Assembly (NCBI GenBank): GCA_964469525.1
Contig: CAYXYU010000008.1
Coordinates: 1 to 64,000 of the forward strand
DNA: 64,000 nucleotides
Direction: 5' to 3'
From: JABDCD01 sp964469525
GTDB taxonomy: Bacteria; Pseudomonadota; Alphaproteobacteria; Rickettsiales; SXRF01
Below, piece by piece: positions 1-8,929 of this stretch; position 1 is the stretch's first letter, and each line of letters starts with the position of its first letter. The position numbers and the translations under genes were made by a program. The notes beneath the pieces were generated by a model, which saw only the letters and a list, made by a program, of their open reading frames with translations, searched no databases and had not been told where the DNA came from.

Positions 1-540
1 GGCCAGCGCCCGCCCCCGGGCCAGCGCCCGCACCGGGGCCAGCTCCCGCACCGGGGCCAGCGCCTGCACCCGGGCCAGCGCCCGCACCCGGGCCAGCGCC
101 AGCACCTGCGCCCGCACCTGCGCCAGCGCCTGCACCCGGGCCAGCTCCCGCACCGGGGCCAGCGCCTGCACCAGCCCCTGCTCCTGCGCCCGCTCCGGCA
201 CCAGCACCCGCCCCGGCTCCCGTACCAGCACCCGATAGCCCCCCTCCTACTCCGGCTCCGGCACCCGGGCCAGCTCCCGCACCCGGGCCAGCTCCCGCAC
301 CCGGGCCAGCTCCCGCACCCGGGCCAGCGCCCGCGCCCGGGCCAGCGCCCGCGCCCGGGCCAGCGCCCGCGCCCGGGCCAGCTCCCGCGCCCGGGCCAGC
401 GCCCGCGCCCGGGCCAGCGCCTGCACCCGGGCCAGCGCCCTCGCCCGGGCCAGCGCCCGCACCGGGGCCAGCTCCCGCACCGGGGCCAACGCCTGCACCC
501 GGGCCAGCTCCCGCACCCGGGCCAGCGCCGGCACCAGGCC
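1..540 (+). repeat. 18-bp tandem repeat array encoding PAPAPG
   Basis: The segment is a near-continuous tandem array of an 18-base unit of the form CCAGCGCCCGCACCCGGG, with third-position variation between units. It encodes six-residue PAPAPG units. The synonymous variation with the amino-acid pattern kept argues for selection on the protein, not neutral repeat expansion. Confidence 0.8.
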
Positions 541-650
541 CCTCCCCAATACCCGGACCCATGCCTGCACCCGGACCTGCACCAGGCCCCTCCCCAATGC
601 CCGGCCCGACTCCCTGTGTCTGGGGACCCTGGCTGACCTGTCCCTGCTAG
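3..650 (+). CDS. C-terminal part of a Pro-Ala-Gly repeat protein (5' partial)
   Basis: The frame beginning at base 3 stays open from the window edge to a TAG stop at 648-650. It encodes about 215 residues, almost all a PAPAPG-type repeat (CCA-GCx-CCx-GCx-CCx-GGG codons). The tail changes to a short Cys/Trp-rich end, PTPCVWGPWLTCPC. No start lies inside the window, so this is the 3' end of a longer gene. The next gene downstream is also proline-repeat rich, Cys-rich and ends in PAPAPAP, so the two probably belong to one family of exported surface or envelope proteins; this is inference. Other frames across the region are open only because the repeat lacks stops. The function is unknown. Confidence 0.6.
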   Translation, partial: PAPAPGPAPAPGPAPAPGPAPAPGPAPAPGPAPAPAPAPAPAPAPGPAPAPGPAPAPAPAPAPAPAPAPAPAPVPAPDSPPPTPAPAPGPAPAPGPAPAPGPAPAPGPAPAPGPAPAPGPAPAPGPAPAPGPAPAPGPAPAPGPAPSPGPAPAPGPAPAPGPTPAPGPAPAPGPAPAPGPSPIPGPMPAPGPAPGPSPMPGPTPCVWGPWLTCPC

Positions 651-835
651 CCCTATTCTCCTATTCCACCTGCCTGCCCCTTTCCTCAACAAAGAGGCGC
701 AGGAATAAACGGCCTCAGGCAGATGCAGCATTTGTATAAAATTTGCTTAAACTTTGTTGCAATGCGCTATAAAAATCCCTACTCTGTAACCAAGGGAGTG
801 TCCTGTTCTCACCCTCGTTCGAGGAAGAGCTGCGT

Positions 836-3800
836 TTGGCGTATAAAAATCGAGAAGATCGCAAAAAAAGCGAGAAAAGTCAAAGGAATGGCCAAAAATG
901 GCCGCTGTTCCTGCTGACCTCGTGCCTCTCCACCGTCACTTATAAGTCCATGCCCGGCCTGGTGGCGGAGGGCACCCCAGAGAACACATACGTTCCGCTC
1001 CCCTCATTTCTCCCTCCGCAGACGCAGCAGCTGAACGGCCTGTCCCTCGACCAGATTGTTGAAAGGTTCTTCTTCCATGCCCTACCTCCAGCCTATGCGC
1101 AGCCAGCGCCAGGACCGGAGTCGGAGTCTCAGCCCGAGTCACCGACCTCGGCACCTACCCCGGAACCAGAGCCTGAATCTGAATGCAGCCCCATTGGTTC
1201 GACCACCATTACGTTTAATGAGCCAACGCAAGTAGGCTCGCCTGTCGGAGGCTCTTGCGACAATCTTACTGGTCAACAATCCACCTGCTGGAGCGATGGC
1301 TGGGATCCACCACTTCTGCCCTATTCCTCCTGTACCTACGTAGAGTGCCAGGATGGTGAATTAGTACAATCGTTCCCGAACAATACGGAGGAAGGAGACC
1401 CGGCCGGCGCTGAATGCGCGACGGGTCAGATGTCCATCTGCACCAGCGGCGAATTTACACCACCGCTCTTACCTTGGTCTTATTGTACACTTTCAGGCAC
1501 CCCGACGCCAAGTGATTCGCCCGCCGATTCACCAACGCCAACTCCAACTCCGACGCCGGATGCGCCGACAGACTCGCCTACGGATTCTCCAACGGATTCG
1601 CCGGTCACTCCCTTGCCCGCGCCCGACGCACCCACCGACTCACCCAGTGATTCACCGACAGATTCACCTACCGATTCGCCTTACGATTCCCCGTATGATT
1701 CGTATTATGACTCGCACTACGACTCGCCCACAGATTCACCTACCGACTCGCCCACAGATTCCCCCACCGATTCACCAGCGGATGCGCCGCCGCCGCCGCC
1801 GCCGCCGCCGCCCGATGCACCAGCCGATGCGCCGCCACCACCATCGGACTCACCGACCGACTCCCCCACGGATTCTCCAACAGACTCGCCGACCGATTCT
1901 CCGACAGACTCGCCTACGGATTCTCCAACGGATTCGCCGACCGATTCTCCGACAGACTCGCCTACGGATTCTTCAACGGATTCGCCGACCGATTCTCCAA
2001 CGGATTCGCCCACCGATTCACCGACCGACTCGCCTTACGATTCCTCGTATGATTCGTATTATGACTCGTACTACGATTCGTACTACGATTCGTACTACGA
2101 TTCGTACTACGACTCCGTGTACGACTCCGTGAACGACTCCCCCTACGACTCGGTCTGCGATACGTGCCAGGATAGCTGCGCCGACGACTATCTGAGCTTC
2201 TCATGGCCCGAAGCGGCACCGCGCGTCGACCAGCCCTTCGTCCCGGCCCTGCCGCCCGATTACCGTTACCGCGATCTCTGCGTCGCCGGCGCCAACCTGA
2301 CGGAAGGTCAGTTCGACCCGATGAGCGGATTGCTGATCGCCGCGCAGTTCGAAGACGAAAGCTGGCCGGAAGCCTTTCCCGATGGTCTGGTATTTCCCGA
2401 AGGAGCTCCCGATACTCTGGGTGATACTCTGGGTGATACCGCCGGCGACTCGCCGCCCAGCATTTACGACCGCAAATATGTCGGCAACGTCACCGGTGCC
2501 CGCCCGCCCGGCGGCCAGTGCATGGCGATGAAGGACACACCGCCGGTCCCGGTCGGCACCGGCGATCCGAACCGCGCCTTCTCCTATTACATGAATATCG
2601 ACGATGAGGATTTCACCGCCTCCTTCACCTCCCCCACCGCCTATGACAGCACCAACTACTACGTGTCCTCGACGTTCTTCATCGGCGGCGTATCGGCCTG
2701 CCCGGACATGCTGGAAATCCCCGTCGCCGGCCCCAACCCGCTGCCGCTGGAGCGCAACACGCTCCTGCAACGGGCCAACTTCCGCCGCTTCCAGGCCCGC
2801 CACTGCTACGACTATTACATCCTGAACCATGCCCAGCAGCCCTGGTACGTGCTGGAGCGGCCGGGCGCCATGACGCGCGACCCGCTGACACTGAAGCACC
2901 CGGATAAATCCATCCTCAACAACTGCCAGCCGCTGATCCGCGGCGATATCGCGCAGGAATTGCAGTTCGTCGACGGCTCGGATCCCGACAGCGACAAGCC
3001 CGACGAGGAGGAGCATGGGTTCGCCCCCGTGCTGCGCTATCCGAACGACGCTTCGCTCGACGAGGCCGAGTATGTGCTGGGCAATTACCTGCAGGCCACA
3101 TGGAACGCCAACTTTGTAGGGAATCCTGGCGGCTATAAGCTGGACAAGAAGAGGTCGGCAAGTTTCAATAATATCAACCTGCCCTGCATCGAGGATCAGC
3201 CGCTCACCATCTGGCCGCCGCTGCCGCCCGAGCCGCCGGATCCACCCCCCATCTGCGCCCCGGACGATGAGAATGGAGACGGTGCAGCCGATTCGCCGAC
3301 GGAGCGCTGCGAGCCGCCGTGGCAGCCGATTCCGCCCGACTATAATTACCAGTCGCCGCAGCCGAAGAAATACTACTGTCCGAACGTCGAGAAGGTGATC
3401 GAGCCGGGGCATCCCTACTCGCCGCGCCGAGATATCGTCGGCACCGACCGCGATTATTCCGATCTGACGTCGCAGAAGATCGTGCCGATTTATTGTCCGC
3501 CGCCACCGGCGCCGGTTACTTATGACTGGGGCTTCTCCGACTGGAACGTGCCGGGCGCCCGCACTCCGCAGCAGAAGCAGAAATACCCCATTGTCCAGTG
3601 CGGCATCGTGCCGGTGGATATATTGAGCTTCCGCGCCGCAGCGTTCGATAACTGCATCACGCAGCGCATCAACTACGACTGGAACTTCTTCCTCGAAAAA
3701 TGGGTGGAGGCGGGCAAGGGTCCCACGGCCAGCCTGCTGCTAACGGAGGATTTCGGCATGGGCGGCATCTATGCGGGCGGCTACCCGCTGCCCTGCAAGC

Positions 3801-6319
3801 TGCGCTTCTATGAAAGCGACACCATGAATGAATGTCCCGTCCGGATGAGCATCCAGCAGTGCTGCCGCATCCTCGTCAAGGACGTGGTGCCTGCCAATTT
3901 CCTGAAGCTGCGCACCTGCGAGGGATTAAGGCACAAGCGGGCGCAGGATCCCAGCCTGCAAAGCAAGCTGATGATGCATAACCCAACATCTGAGGAACAA
4001 CAAAATGCCAATGGATGCGGAAACTTATTTACAGTAGGTCCCCATCCGCCACAATATACGTGGTGTAACTTTGTTGGAGTGCATTGGGATAACTGTACTT
4101 GGTTTGAGACCAAGGCAGATCCTGCAAGTTCGCCTGGATGCTCTGGCGCGTTTCTATATGCAGGCGGCACACCTTGGAGTAGCCCACTTTCCCAGTTCCA
4201 CACTAGCTGGCCGCCGCCGCCTGACGTTATGAGTCAGGCCAGCCCCAGCTGTCTGCCGGCTACATGCCCTGCACCAAGCGGGCCTCCATCCAGCCCAAGT
4301 GGGACAGTACGTGTGAACATCACCGATCCCGTCCCGCCGAACATGCCGATCGGCGCACAAGGATACTTTACCGCCTTGAGCATCACCAAGGAACTCAACC
4401 AGCATGTGTGCGACGACACCGAACCGGTCGAGTACCAGTTCAAGTCGCACTTCAACGCCTTCTACGATCCGGAGGACGGCAAGCTGGTCGGCTACCACAT
4501 GCCCTACATGCGCTGGTGGGATACCGGCGCATCGGCCGGGCAGAAGTATCATGGCGGCAGCTTCGTCAACACGCTGAGCAGCTTCGATACGCTGATCGGC
4601 GTCGGGCGCGAGGAGCGCAACCAGGAGGATATCGAAGAAGTCAAGCATCTGGCGGATTCGATGGCCAGCGATCCCAACAACAAGCATATCCAGTACGCCA
4701 CCTCCCAGGTCAGGGAGTCGGAGATGGGCCGCTGGGGCGGGTGGACCGAGCTCAAGGCGCACGCCATGCAGACCATACGCCGCAACAACCTGTTCTGCGT
4801 CGGCCGCTATGAGAAACTGGTGAAGCCGGGCGACCAGGAAAGCCTGGCGCTGGCCATGGCCGGGTCCGGCTATACCAGCGTCAACAGTGTGCAATGGCCG
4901 TGGTCGATGGGCTGGCGAGGCTATGCCAGCGACACGCACGGCCGAAACTTCCCCATGCACTTCACCACCCCGTCGGGCGGCGCGTTGCTGGCCGGCCTCG
5001 ATAACGCGCTGGAGGGTGACATCATCATATACAACATCGCCAACGTAACGCATGTCGCCTATGTCACCGGCATCGGCGGCTTCGCGGTCGACGGCAGCAA
5101 CACGCCGCTGCCCGACAAGAACCTGAAGGCCGAGTTCAACTATGCCACCGGCCGGTTCGAGCAGGGCGGCCTCGGCGGGCCGGTGCTGCACCCGACCCGC
5201 ATCTATATCAAGAGCTGGGACGACGGCAAGTTCCCGACCTCGACCGGGTCAAGCATCATGTGGGGGATGGGGCCGGAGCGCACCATCTACAAGGTGCAGG
5301 TGCCGACCACCTACCGCGACGAAATCTGCGAGAAGGAACTGCGCGCCCTGATCGACCCGCCGAGCGACTCGCCACCCTCGCCCGGTTGCCGCGACCTGGT
5401 GGCCGACGACACGCTCGACGCCACCAAGTGCAAGGACCTCAACTGCCAGCCCACCTGCGAGGATTCCAATTACAGCGCCTGCATCCTGCCCAACACGGTG
5501 GCGGCGTGGAACGGGGCGATCATCTACCGCCCGCGCTCCGATACGAATATCCAGCAGTGCCCGTCACCGGGCGTGCCGGTCGACCCCAGCGGCCCGGCCT
5601 ATAACCTGGGCAGCACCTATGCCTGGCCGGGTTACAGCTACCTGCCGACCACCGATGCCTTCGGCAACCCGACGCAGCAGATCGACCCGGCCTCACTGCC
5701 CGGCCCCAGCGTCATCAGCCAGGCCAACAGCAGCAAGATCTTCACCAACAGCTGGGCCTATTGCGTCAACGACGGCTACGATCCGCCCTCCTTCTGGTCG
5801 AAAGGATACAAAGGCCCGCAGACCGGCGCCATGACCTATACGTCGCTGTGCGGCCCGGAGTGGGGAAAGCTGCAAAGACCCGGACCGGCCAGTTTCGTGC
5901 ACTCAACGAATTGCTGGTCGTTGCCCTCCGGATTATTCCTGCCGCAGGATATTGCCCAATATTCAGGCTGCAACTCCGCCATCGGGTATGTTGAATTCTT
6001 CCCGAAAGAACCTTCAGCCGTGAACTGGAAGGGCCAGTTCTGCGGGGGATCCAATATGAAAGAGTGCCTTGATGGCGGAGGATGGACATATACCCAGCAA
6101 TATTGTGTACCTCCGGGGGGCAGCAGCGACATCCAGACCTGCCTCGAACAGGCTGTCGCCCAGTCGCCCTGTGAAAATGGATTTGTTACTTATGTAAATA
6201 CCGGGTTCCCCAGCTTCAAGATTTATTGTGGAAGCTGGCTGCAGGAGTTTCCCGCGATGGCAAGCTGTAATCTCGCGCCCTTCCCTCCGAATCCACCTGC
6301 GCCGGCACCTGCTCCTTGA
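836..6319 (+). CDS. giant Cys-rich TDSP-repeat protein with possible CHAP/NlpC-like segment
   Basis: Unrecognised 1,827-residue protein. A TTG start is chosen because GAGGAAGAG lies 6 bases upstream and a stop closes the frame at 770. Residues 20-36 hold a basic stretch followed by a short hydrophobic run, which may be a weak export signal. Residues 115-220 contain two related Cys/Trp modules. Residues about 223-441 are T/A/Y-D-S-P repeats including nine consecutive prolines. The remainder is a Cys-rich, Trp/Tyr-rich region without membrane spans. Around residues 1318-1410 a Cys (1321, in LFCVGRYEKL) is followed 85 residues later by a His (1406, in THVAYVTGIGG) after GDIIIYN. That order resembles the Cys-His arrangement of CHAP/NlpC-P60 amidases, but the match is weak. 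The protein ends in PAPAPAP like the preceding partial gene. A surface adhesin or cell-wall enzyme is possible; the function is inferred only. Confidence 0.85.
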   Translation: MAYKNREDRKKSEKSQRNGQKWPLFLLTSCLSTVTYKSMPGLVAEGTPENTYVPLPSFLPPQTQQLNGLSLDQIVERFFFHALPPAYAQPAPGPESESQPESPTSAPTPEPEPESECSPIGSTTITFNEPTQVGSPVGGSCDNLTGQQSTCWSDGWDPPLLPYSSCTYVECQDGELVQSFPNNTEEGDPAGAECATGQMSICTSGEFTPPLLPWSYCTLSGTPTPSDSPADSPTPTPTPTPDAPTDSPTDSPTDSPVTPLPAPDAPTDSPSDSPTDSPTDSPYDSPYDSYYDSHYDSPTDSPTDSPTDSPTDSPADAPPPPPPPPPDAPADAPPPPSDSPTDSPTDSPTDSPTDSPTDSPTDSPTDSPTDSPTDSPTDSSTDSPTDSPTDSPTDSPTDSPYDSSYDSYYDSYYDSYYDSYYDSYYDSVYDSVNDSPYDSVCDTCQDSCADDYLSFSWPEAAPRVDQPFVPALPPDYRYRDLCVAGANLTEGQFDPMSGLLIAAQFEDESWPEAFPDGLVFPEGAPDTLGDTLGDTAGDSPPSIYDRKYVGNVTGARPPGGQCMAMKDTPPVPVGTGDPNRAFSYYMNIDDEDFTASFTSPTAYDSTNYYVSSTFFIGGVSACPDMLEIPVAGPNPLPLERNTLLQRANFRRFQARHCYDYYILNHAQQPWYVLERPGAMTRDPLTLKHPDKSILNNCQPLIRGDIAQELQFVDGSDPDSDKPDEEEHGFAPVLRYPNDASLDEAEYVLGNYLQATWNANFVGNPGGYKLDKKRSASFNNINLPCIEDQPLTIWPPLPPEPPDPPPICAPDDENGDGAADSPTERCEPPWQPIPPDYNYQSPQPKKYYCPNVEKVIEPGHPYSPRRDIVGTDRDYSDLTSQKIVPIYCPPPPAPVTYDWGFSDWNVPGARTPQQKQKYPIVQCGIVPVDILSFRAAAFDNCITQRINYDWNFFLEKWVEAGKGPTASLLLTEDFGMGGIYAGGYPLPCKLRFYESDTMNECPVRMSIQQCCRILVKDVVPANFLKLRTCEGLRHKRAQDPSLQSKLMMHNPTSEEQQNANGCGNLFTVGPHPPQYTWCNFVGVHWDNCTWFETKADPASSPGCSGAFLYAGGTPWSSPLSQFHTSWPPPPDVMSQASPSCLPATCPAPSGPPSSPSGTVRVNITDPVPPNMPIGAQGYFTALSITKELNQHVCDDTEPVEYQFKSHFNAFYDPEDGKLVGYHMPYMRWWDTGASAGQKYHGGSFVNTLSSFDTLIGVGREERNQEDIEEVKHLADSMASDPNNKHIQYATSQVRESEMGRWGGWTELKAHAMQTIRRNNLFCVGRYEKLVKPGDQESLALAMAGSGYTSVNSVQWPWSMGWRGYASDTHGRNFPMHFTTPSGGALLAGLDNALEGDIIIYNIANVTHVAYVTGIGGFAVDGSNTPLPDKNLKAEFNYATGRFEQGGLGGPVLHPTRIYIKSWDDGKFPTSTGSSIMWGMGPERTIYKVQVPTTYRDEICEKELRALIDPPSDSPPSPGCRDLVADDTLDATKCKDLNCQPTCEDSNYSACILPNTVAAWNGAIIYRPRSDTNIQQCPSPGVPVDPSGPAYNLGSTYAWPGYSYLPTTDAFGNPTQQIDPASLPGPSVISQANSSKIFTNSWAYCVNDGYDPPSFWSKGYKGPQTGAMTYTSLCGPEWGKLQRPGPASFVHSTNCWSLPSGLFLPQDIAQYSGCNSAIGYVEFFPKEPSAVNWKGQFCGGSNMKECLDGGGWTYTQQYCVPPGGSSDIQTCLEQAVAQSPCENGFVTYVNTGFPSFKIYCGSWLQEFPAMASCNLAPFPPNPPAPAPAP
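1505..2160 (+). repeat. 12-bp tandem repeats encoding TDSP and YDS units
   Basis: Direct 12-base units of the GAT-TCx-CCx-ACx type encode Thr-Asp-Ser-Pro. Tyr-Asp-Ser units flank the array and dominate from about 2030 to 2140. A pure (GCC)9 triplet run at 1786-1812 encodes nine prolines. All length changes by whole units would stay in frame, so the array can vary in length without breaking the gene. Confidence 0.85.
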
Positions 6320-6387
6320 TCGAGGCGTAGTGCGTCACCAGCCAAGGCGGCATGAATTCCCTCTTTGCAGGAAGATGAGATAAAGAA

Positions 6388-7116
6388 CTACAATGCCCAG
6401 GCCGCCAGCCAGCCTTCGGCCTTGGCGAGCCCCTGCGGATCGCCGACATGCAGCCAGTGGCCGTCATGGATCAGCCCGTGGATGCGCGGCAGCGTGCCGT
6501 TTTCGCGTGCGCCGCGATTGTAAAGCACATTGAGAGAGAATGCGCCGTCCGGCGCATCGACGAACAGGCGCGGATGCAAAAGCTGCACGCCGGTGAAGAC
6601 GAGCGGCGCGCTGGGAGCGTCCAGGCGGCGGCGGACGCTGCCGTCCCCGTTCAGGAAAAAATCCCCCTGCCCCTCATAGCCCACCGCTTTCTCCACCGGG
6701 TGCAGCAGCAGCAGCGCGTCCATCCGGTTTTCATCCCATGCCACCAGCAGGCGGCGCAGCGCCGGACTTTCGCCATCGAGCGTAATGGTGTCGCTGTTGA
6801 CGGAAAAAAACGGGCCGCCCTCGAGCAGCGGCAACGCCTGCCGAATCCCGCCGCCGGTCTCGAGCAGCACCTCCTCGCGGGAAATATGGATGCGGGGAGA
6901 GGTGCGCTTCCGCAGATGCGTCTCGACCATCTCGGCCAGGTAAAACGTATTGACCACCGCCTCTTCCACACCGGAATCCTTCAGCCAGTCGAGGGCGCGG
7001 TCGAGCAGCGTCTGGCCGGAAACCGGCAGCAGCGCCTTGGGCAGGTGACTGGTCAGCGGCCGCATGCGCAAGCCAAGCCCCGCCGCCAGCACCATGGCTC
7101 TCGGCATGCCGCTCAT
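6388..7116 (-). CDS. murU: N-acetylmuramate-1-phosphate uridylyltransferase MurU
   Basis: A 242-residue nucleotidyltransferase. The N-terminal signature MVLAAGLGLRMRPLTSHLPK is the G-x-G-x-R...PK nucleotide-binding loop of sugar-phosphate nucleotidyltransferases, followed by the acceptor-region ETGGGI and the metal-site motif SVNSDT. The family includes mannose-1-phosphate guanylyltransferases. The start overlaps the end of an AmgK-type kinase by four bases (ATGA), and that pairing is diagnostic for MurU, which converts MurNAc-1-phosphate to UDP-MurNAc in cell-wall recycling. The pathway bypasses de novo UDP-MurNAc synthesis and is linked to fosfomycin tolerance in other Gram-negatives. Length is normal for the family. 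Confidence 0.88.
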   Translation of the reverse strand: MSGMPRAMVLAAGLGLRMRPLTSHLPKALLPVSGQTLLDRALDWLKDSGVEEAVVNTFYLAEMVETHLRKRTSPRIHISREEVLLETGGGIRQALPLLEGGPFFSVNSDTITLDGESPALRRLLVAWDENRMDALLLLHPVEKAVGYEGQGDFFLNGDGSVRRRLDAPSAPLVFTGVQLLHPRLFVDAPDGAFSLNVLYNRGARENGTLPRIHGLIHDGHWLHVGDPQGLAKAEGWLAAWAL

Positions 7117-8165
7117 GCGGTCATCAATTGCTGCGAAGGGTATTTAATCTCGATCACGCCGCGCTTTTCGGACGGAATATGGCGGTCGAACCAGTGTTTC
7201 AGCGACGCCAGCGCCGGGTGCGCCAGGTCGCGCTCGAGGTGCCGCCAGACGCGCGGCAGGAACTGCAGGTAGCCGAATTTGTTATCGCGCGCGGCAAGGC
7301 GCGAGAAGATGCCGACGATCTTGCTGTTGCGCTGCGCCCCCAGTATGGCATAAGCGGCGAGAAAACGGGTGCGGTCTGCTTTCGTGGTGGCAAGGTAACG
7401 CTCGATCATCGCCTCCGCAATTTCAGGCGGCACATCGCGACGCGCATCCTCGAGTAGCGACACCATGTCGTAGGCCGGGTCGCCATACACCCCGTCCTGG
7501 AAATCGAGCAGGCCGACACGTTTCACGCCATCACGATCGGGCAACCAGATTAGGTTGTCGGCATGGTAATCCCGATGCACCCAGCAATCGCTGGAGAGCA
7601 GCGCCTGCGCCAGCACATCCTTCCACAGCTGCACATATTCCGTACGCAGGTCGGCTGCCGCTTTGCGCCCCAGCGCCTGCGGCAGGAACCAGTCGGTCAG
7701 CAGGCAGGCTTCCGGCATCAGCAGCTGCGCATCATAGGCAGGCAATGGCAACGCCTTAGGATCGAAGCCATGTCCGACGTGCCATTCCGCCAGCAGGTCG
7801 ATGGCCGATTCATAAAGTTCCGTCTCACGCGCATGGTCTTTCTTCAGCACCAGCGTGAACAGGTCGTCGCCGAGATCCTCCAGCAGCAGCAGGCCGGCAG
7901 GAAGATCGCGTGCAATCACAGCCGGTGCACTGTAGCCGCGCTTCACCAGATAATCAGCGATGGCGACGTAGGAGCGCACGTTTTCCTTATCGGGCGGCGC
8001 GTCCATCAGCATGGCGCTTTTGCCCGGTCTGCCGATGCGGATATAGCGCCGGAACGACGCGTCGCCTGCCAGCGGATGCAGTTCGGCATCCCGGTAATCG
8101 GTAGCGGCCAGGAACGCTTTGATCTGTTGCAGCCGGACCGGGGCAACGGGTTGGGCAGTACTCAT
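7113..8165 (-). CDS. amgK: N-acetylmuramate/N-acetylglucosamine kinase AmgK
   Basis: A 350-residue aminoglycoside-phosphotransferase-fold sugar kinase that phosphorylates the anomeric hydroxyl of MurNAc. Visible motifs are the nucleotide-loop region GDASFRRYIRI, the catalytic loop WVHRDYHADNLIW (H-x-D-x4-N) and the metal-binding LLDFQD. The ATG at 8165 is preferred because it forms a TGATG overlap with the tsaE stop; an upstream in-frame start would run deep into tsaE. Downstream it overlaps murU by four bases, so kinase and uridylyltransferase are probably translated together as a recycling module. Confidence 0.88.
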   Translation of the reverse strand: MSTAQPVAPVRLQQIKAFLAATDYRDAELHPLAGDASFRRYIRIGRPGKSAMLMDAPPDKENVRSYVAIADYLVKRGYSAPAVIARDLPAGLLLLEDLGDDLFTLVLKKDHARETELYESAIDLLAEWHVGHGFDPKALPLPAYDAQLLMPEACLLTDWFLPQALGRKAAADLRTEYVQLWKDVLAQALLSSDCWVHRDYHADNLIWLPDRDGVKRVGLLDFQDGVYGDPAYDMVSLLEDARRDVPPEIAEAMIERYLATTKADRTRFLAAYAILGAQRNSKIVGIFSRLAARDNKFGYLQFLPRVWRHLERDLAHPALASLKHWFDRHIPSEKRGVIEIKYPSQQLMTA

Positions 8166-8638
8166 CAGGCATTCTCCAATACCGACAGCCGATCGCGCCA
8201 CGCCGCGGCCGGGCCGGTCATCGTCAGGGTTCGTTCCCCGGGATGTTTACCCATCGACAGGCGAATGTCCAGTGTGGCTTGGGGCAGCCTGCCCTCTGCC
8301 AACTCCGGCCATTCGATCAGGACAATGCCCTCCCGCAGCGCCTCGTCGAGCCCGATTTCTTCCAGTTCTGCCCGGTTCTGCAGCCGGTACAGGTCAAAAT
8401 GCCAGACGGTGCCGCCGGTAGTCAGATAGGTCTGCACCAGCGTGAAGGTCGGGCTGACTACCTCTTCCGCATTCCCCAGCGCCCGGATAAAGCCGCGCGC
8501 GAAGGTAGTCTTGCCGGCGCCGAGATCGCCGCGCAGCATGAGGCAATCGCCGGGGCGGCATTGCTTTGCCAGCGCCGCCGCCAGGGCGCCGGTCGCATCG
8601 CTGCTGCTAACGGAAAAGGTGATGCTAGTCGCGCTCAT
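8165..8638 (-). CDS. tsaE: tRNA threonylcarbamoyladenosine biosynthesis ATPase TsaE
   Basis: A 157-residue P-loop ATPase with Walker A GDLGAGKTTFARG at residues 37-49, the family motif SPTFTLVQTY and the following HFDLYRL. TsaE works with TsaB and TsaD to load threonylcarbamoyl onto A37 of ANN-decoding tRNAs in the cytoplasm. The start at 8638 matches the usual N-terminus and length; a longer frame upstream merely covers iscX in the wrong frame. It overlaps iscX by 14 bases upstream and amgK by one base downstream. The tsaE-amgK-murU order is a common alphaproteobacterial arrangement. Confidence 0.92.
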   Translation of the reverse strand: MSATSITFSVSSSDATGALAAALAKQCRPGDCLMLRGDLGAGKTTFARGFIRALGNAEEVVSPTFTLVQTYLTTGGTVWHFDLYRLQNRAELEEIGLDEALREGIVLIEWPELAEGRLPQATLDIRLSMGKHPGERTLTMTGPAAAWRDRLSVLENA

Positions 8639-8819
8639 CGAGCCAGGCCATCTGGATGGCTTCGAGGATTTTCTCGTTGCAGGCATTGGGATCATCATTG
8701 AATTCGGGAAGTTCGGTGACCCATTGGCGCAGGTCCGTGAAACGCAGATTGACATTATCCGCCTCGGGGTGCAGCTCCTCCAACCGTATGGCAATCTGTT
8801 GGATATCCAGCCAGCGCAT
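8625..8819 (-). CDS. iscX: Fe-S cluster assembly protein IscX
   Basis: A 64-residue acidic protein matching the IscX (YfhJ) family: MRWLDIQQIAIRLEELHP at the start, LRFTDLRQWVTELPEF in the middle, then DDPNACNEKILEAI and WLDE. IscX is a small iron-dependent modulator of the cysteine desulfurase IscS. ATG 8819 is chosen because GAAGGA lies about 9 bases upstream and the length then equals the family norm of about 65. It normally sits at the end of an isc operon; here it leads tsaE-amgK-murU and no other isc gene is in the window. Confidence 0.9.
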   Translation of the reverse strand: MRWLDIQQIAIRLEELHPEADNVNLRFTDLRQWVTELPEFNDDPNACNEKILEAIQMAWLDERD

Positions 8820-8929
8820 AGTTTCGATTCCTTCCATGGGTTTTCCGTGCGTACCCAATCCTAACACAGCAGGACGCGGATACAATACGGCCATTGAAAA
8901 AACGGGGGAAATCATGCAAGGTGGAGAGC

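Noticed and set aside
723..917. 64-codon open frame ahead of the giant protein
   Set aside because: It overlaps the giant gene's start in another frame, has no family match, and the GAGGAAGAG site is better placed for the TTG at 836.
1505..2160. CRISPR-like array
   Set aside because: The units are 12 bases, contiguous, without unique spacers, and lie in frame within a protein gene.
2201..3412. Long open frame antisense to the giant protein
   Set aside because: It is a shadow of high-GC coding sequence on the opposite strand with arginine/valine-rich composition and no family motifs.
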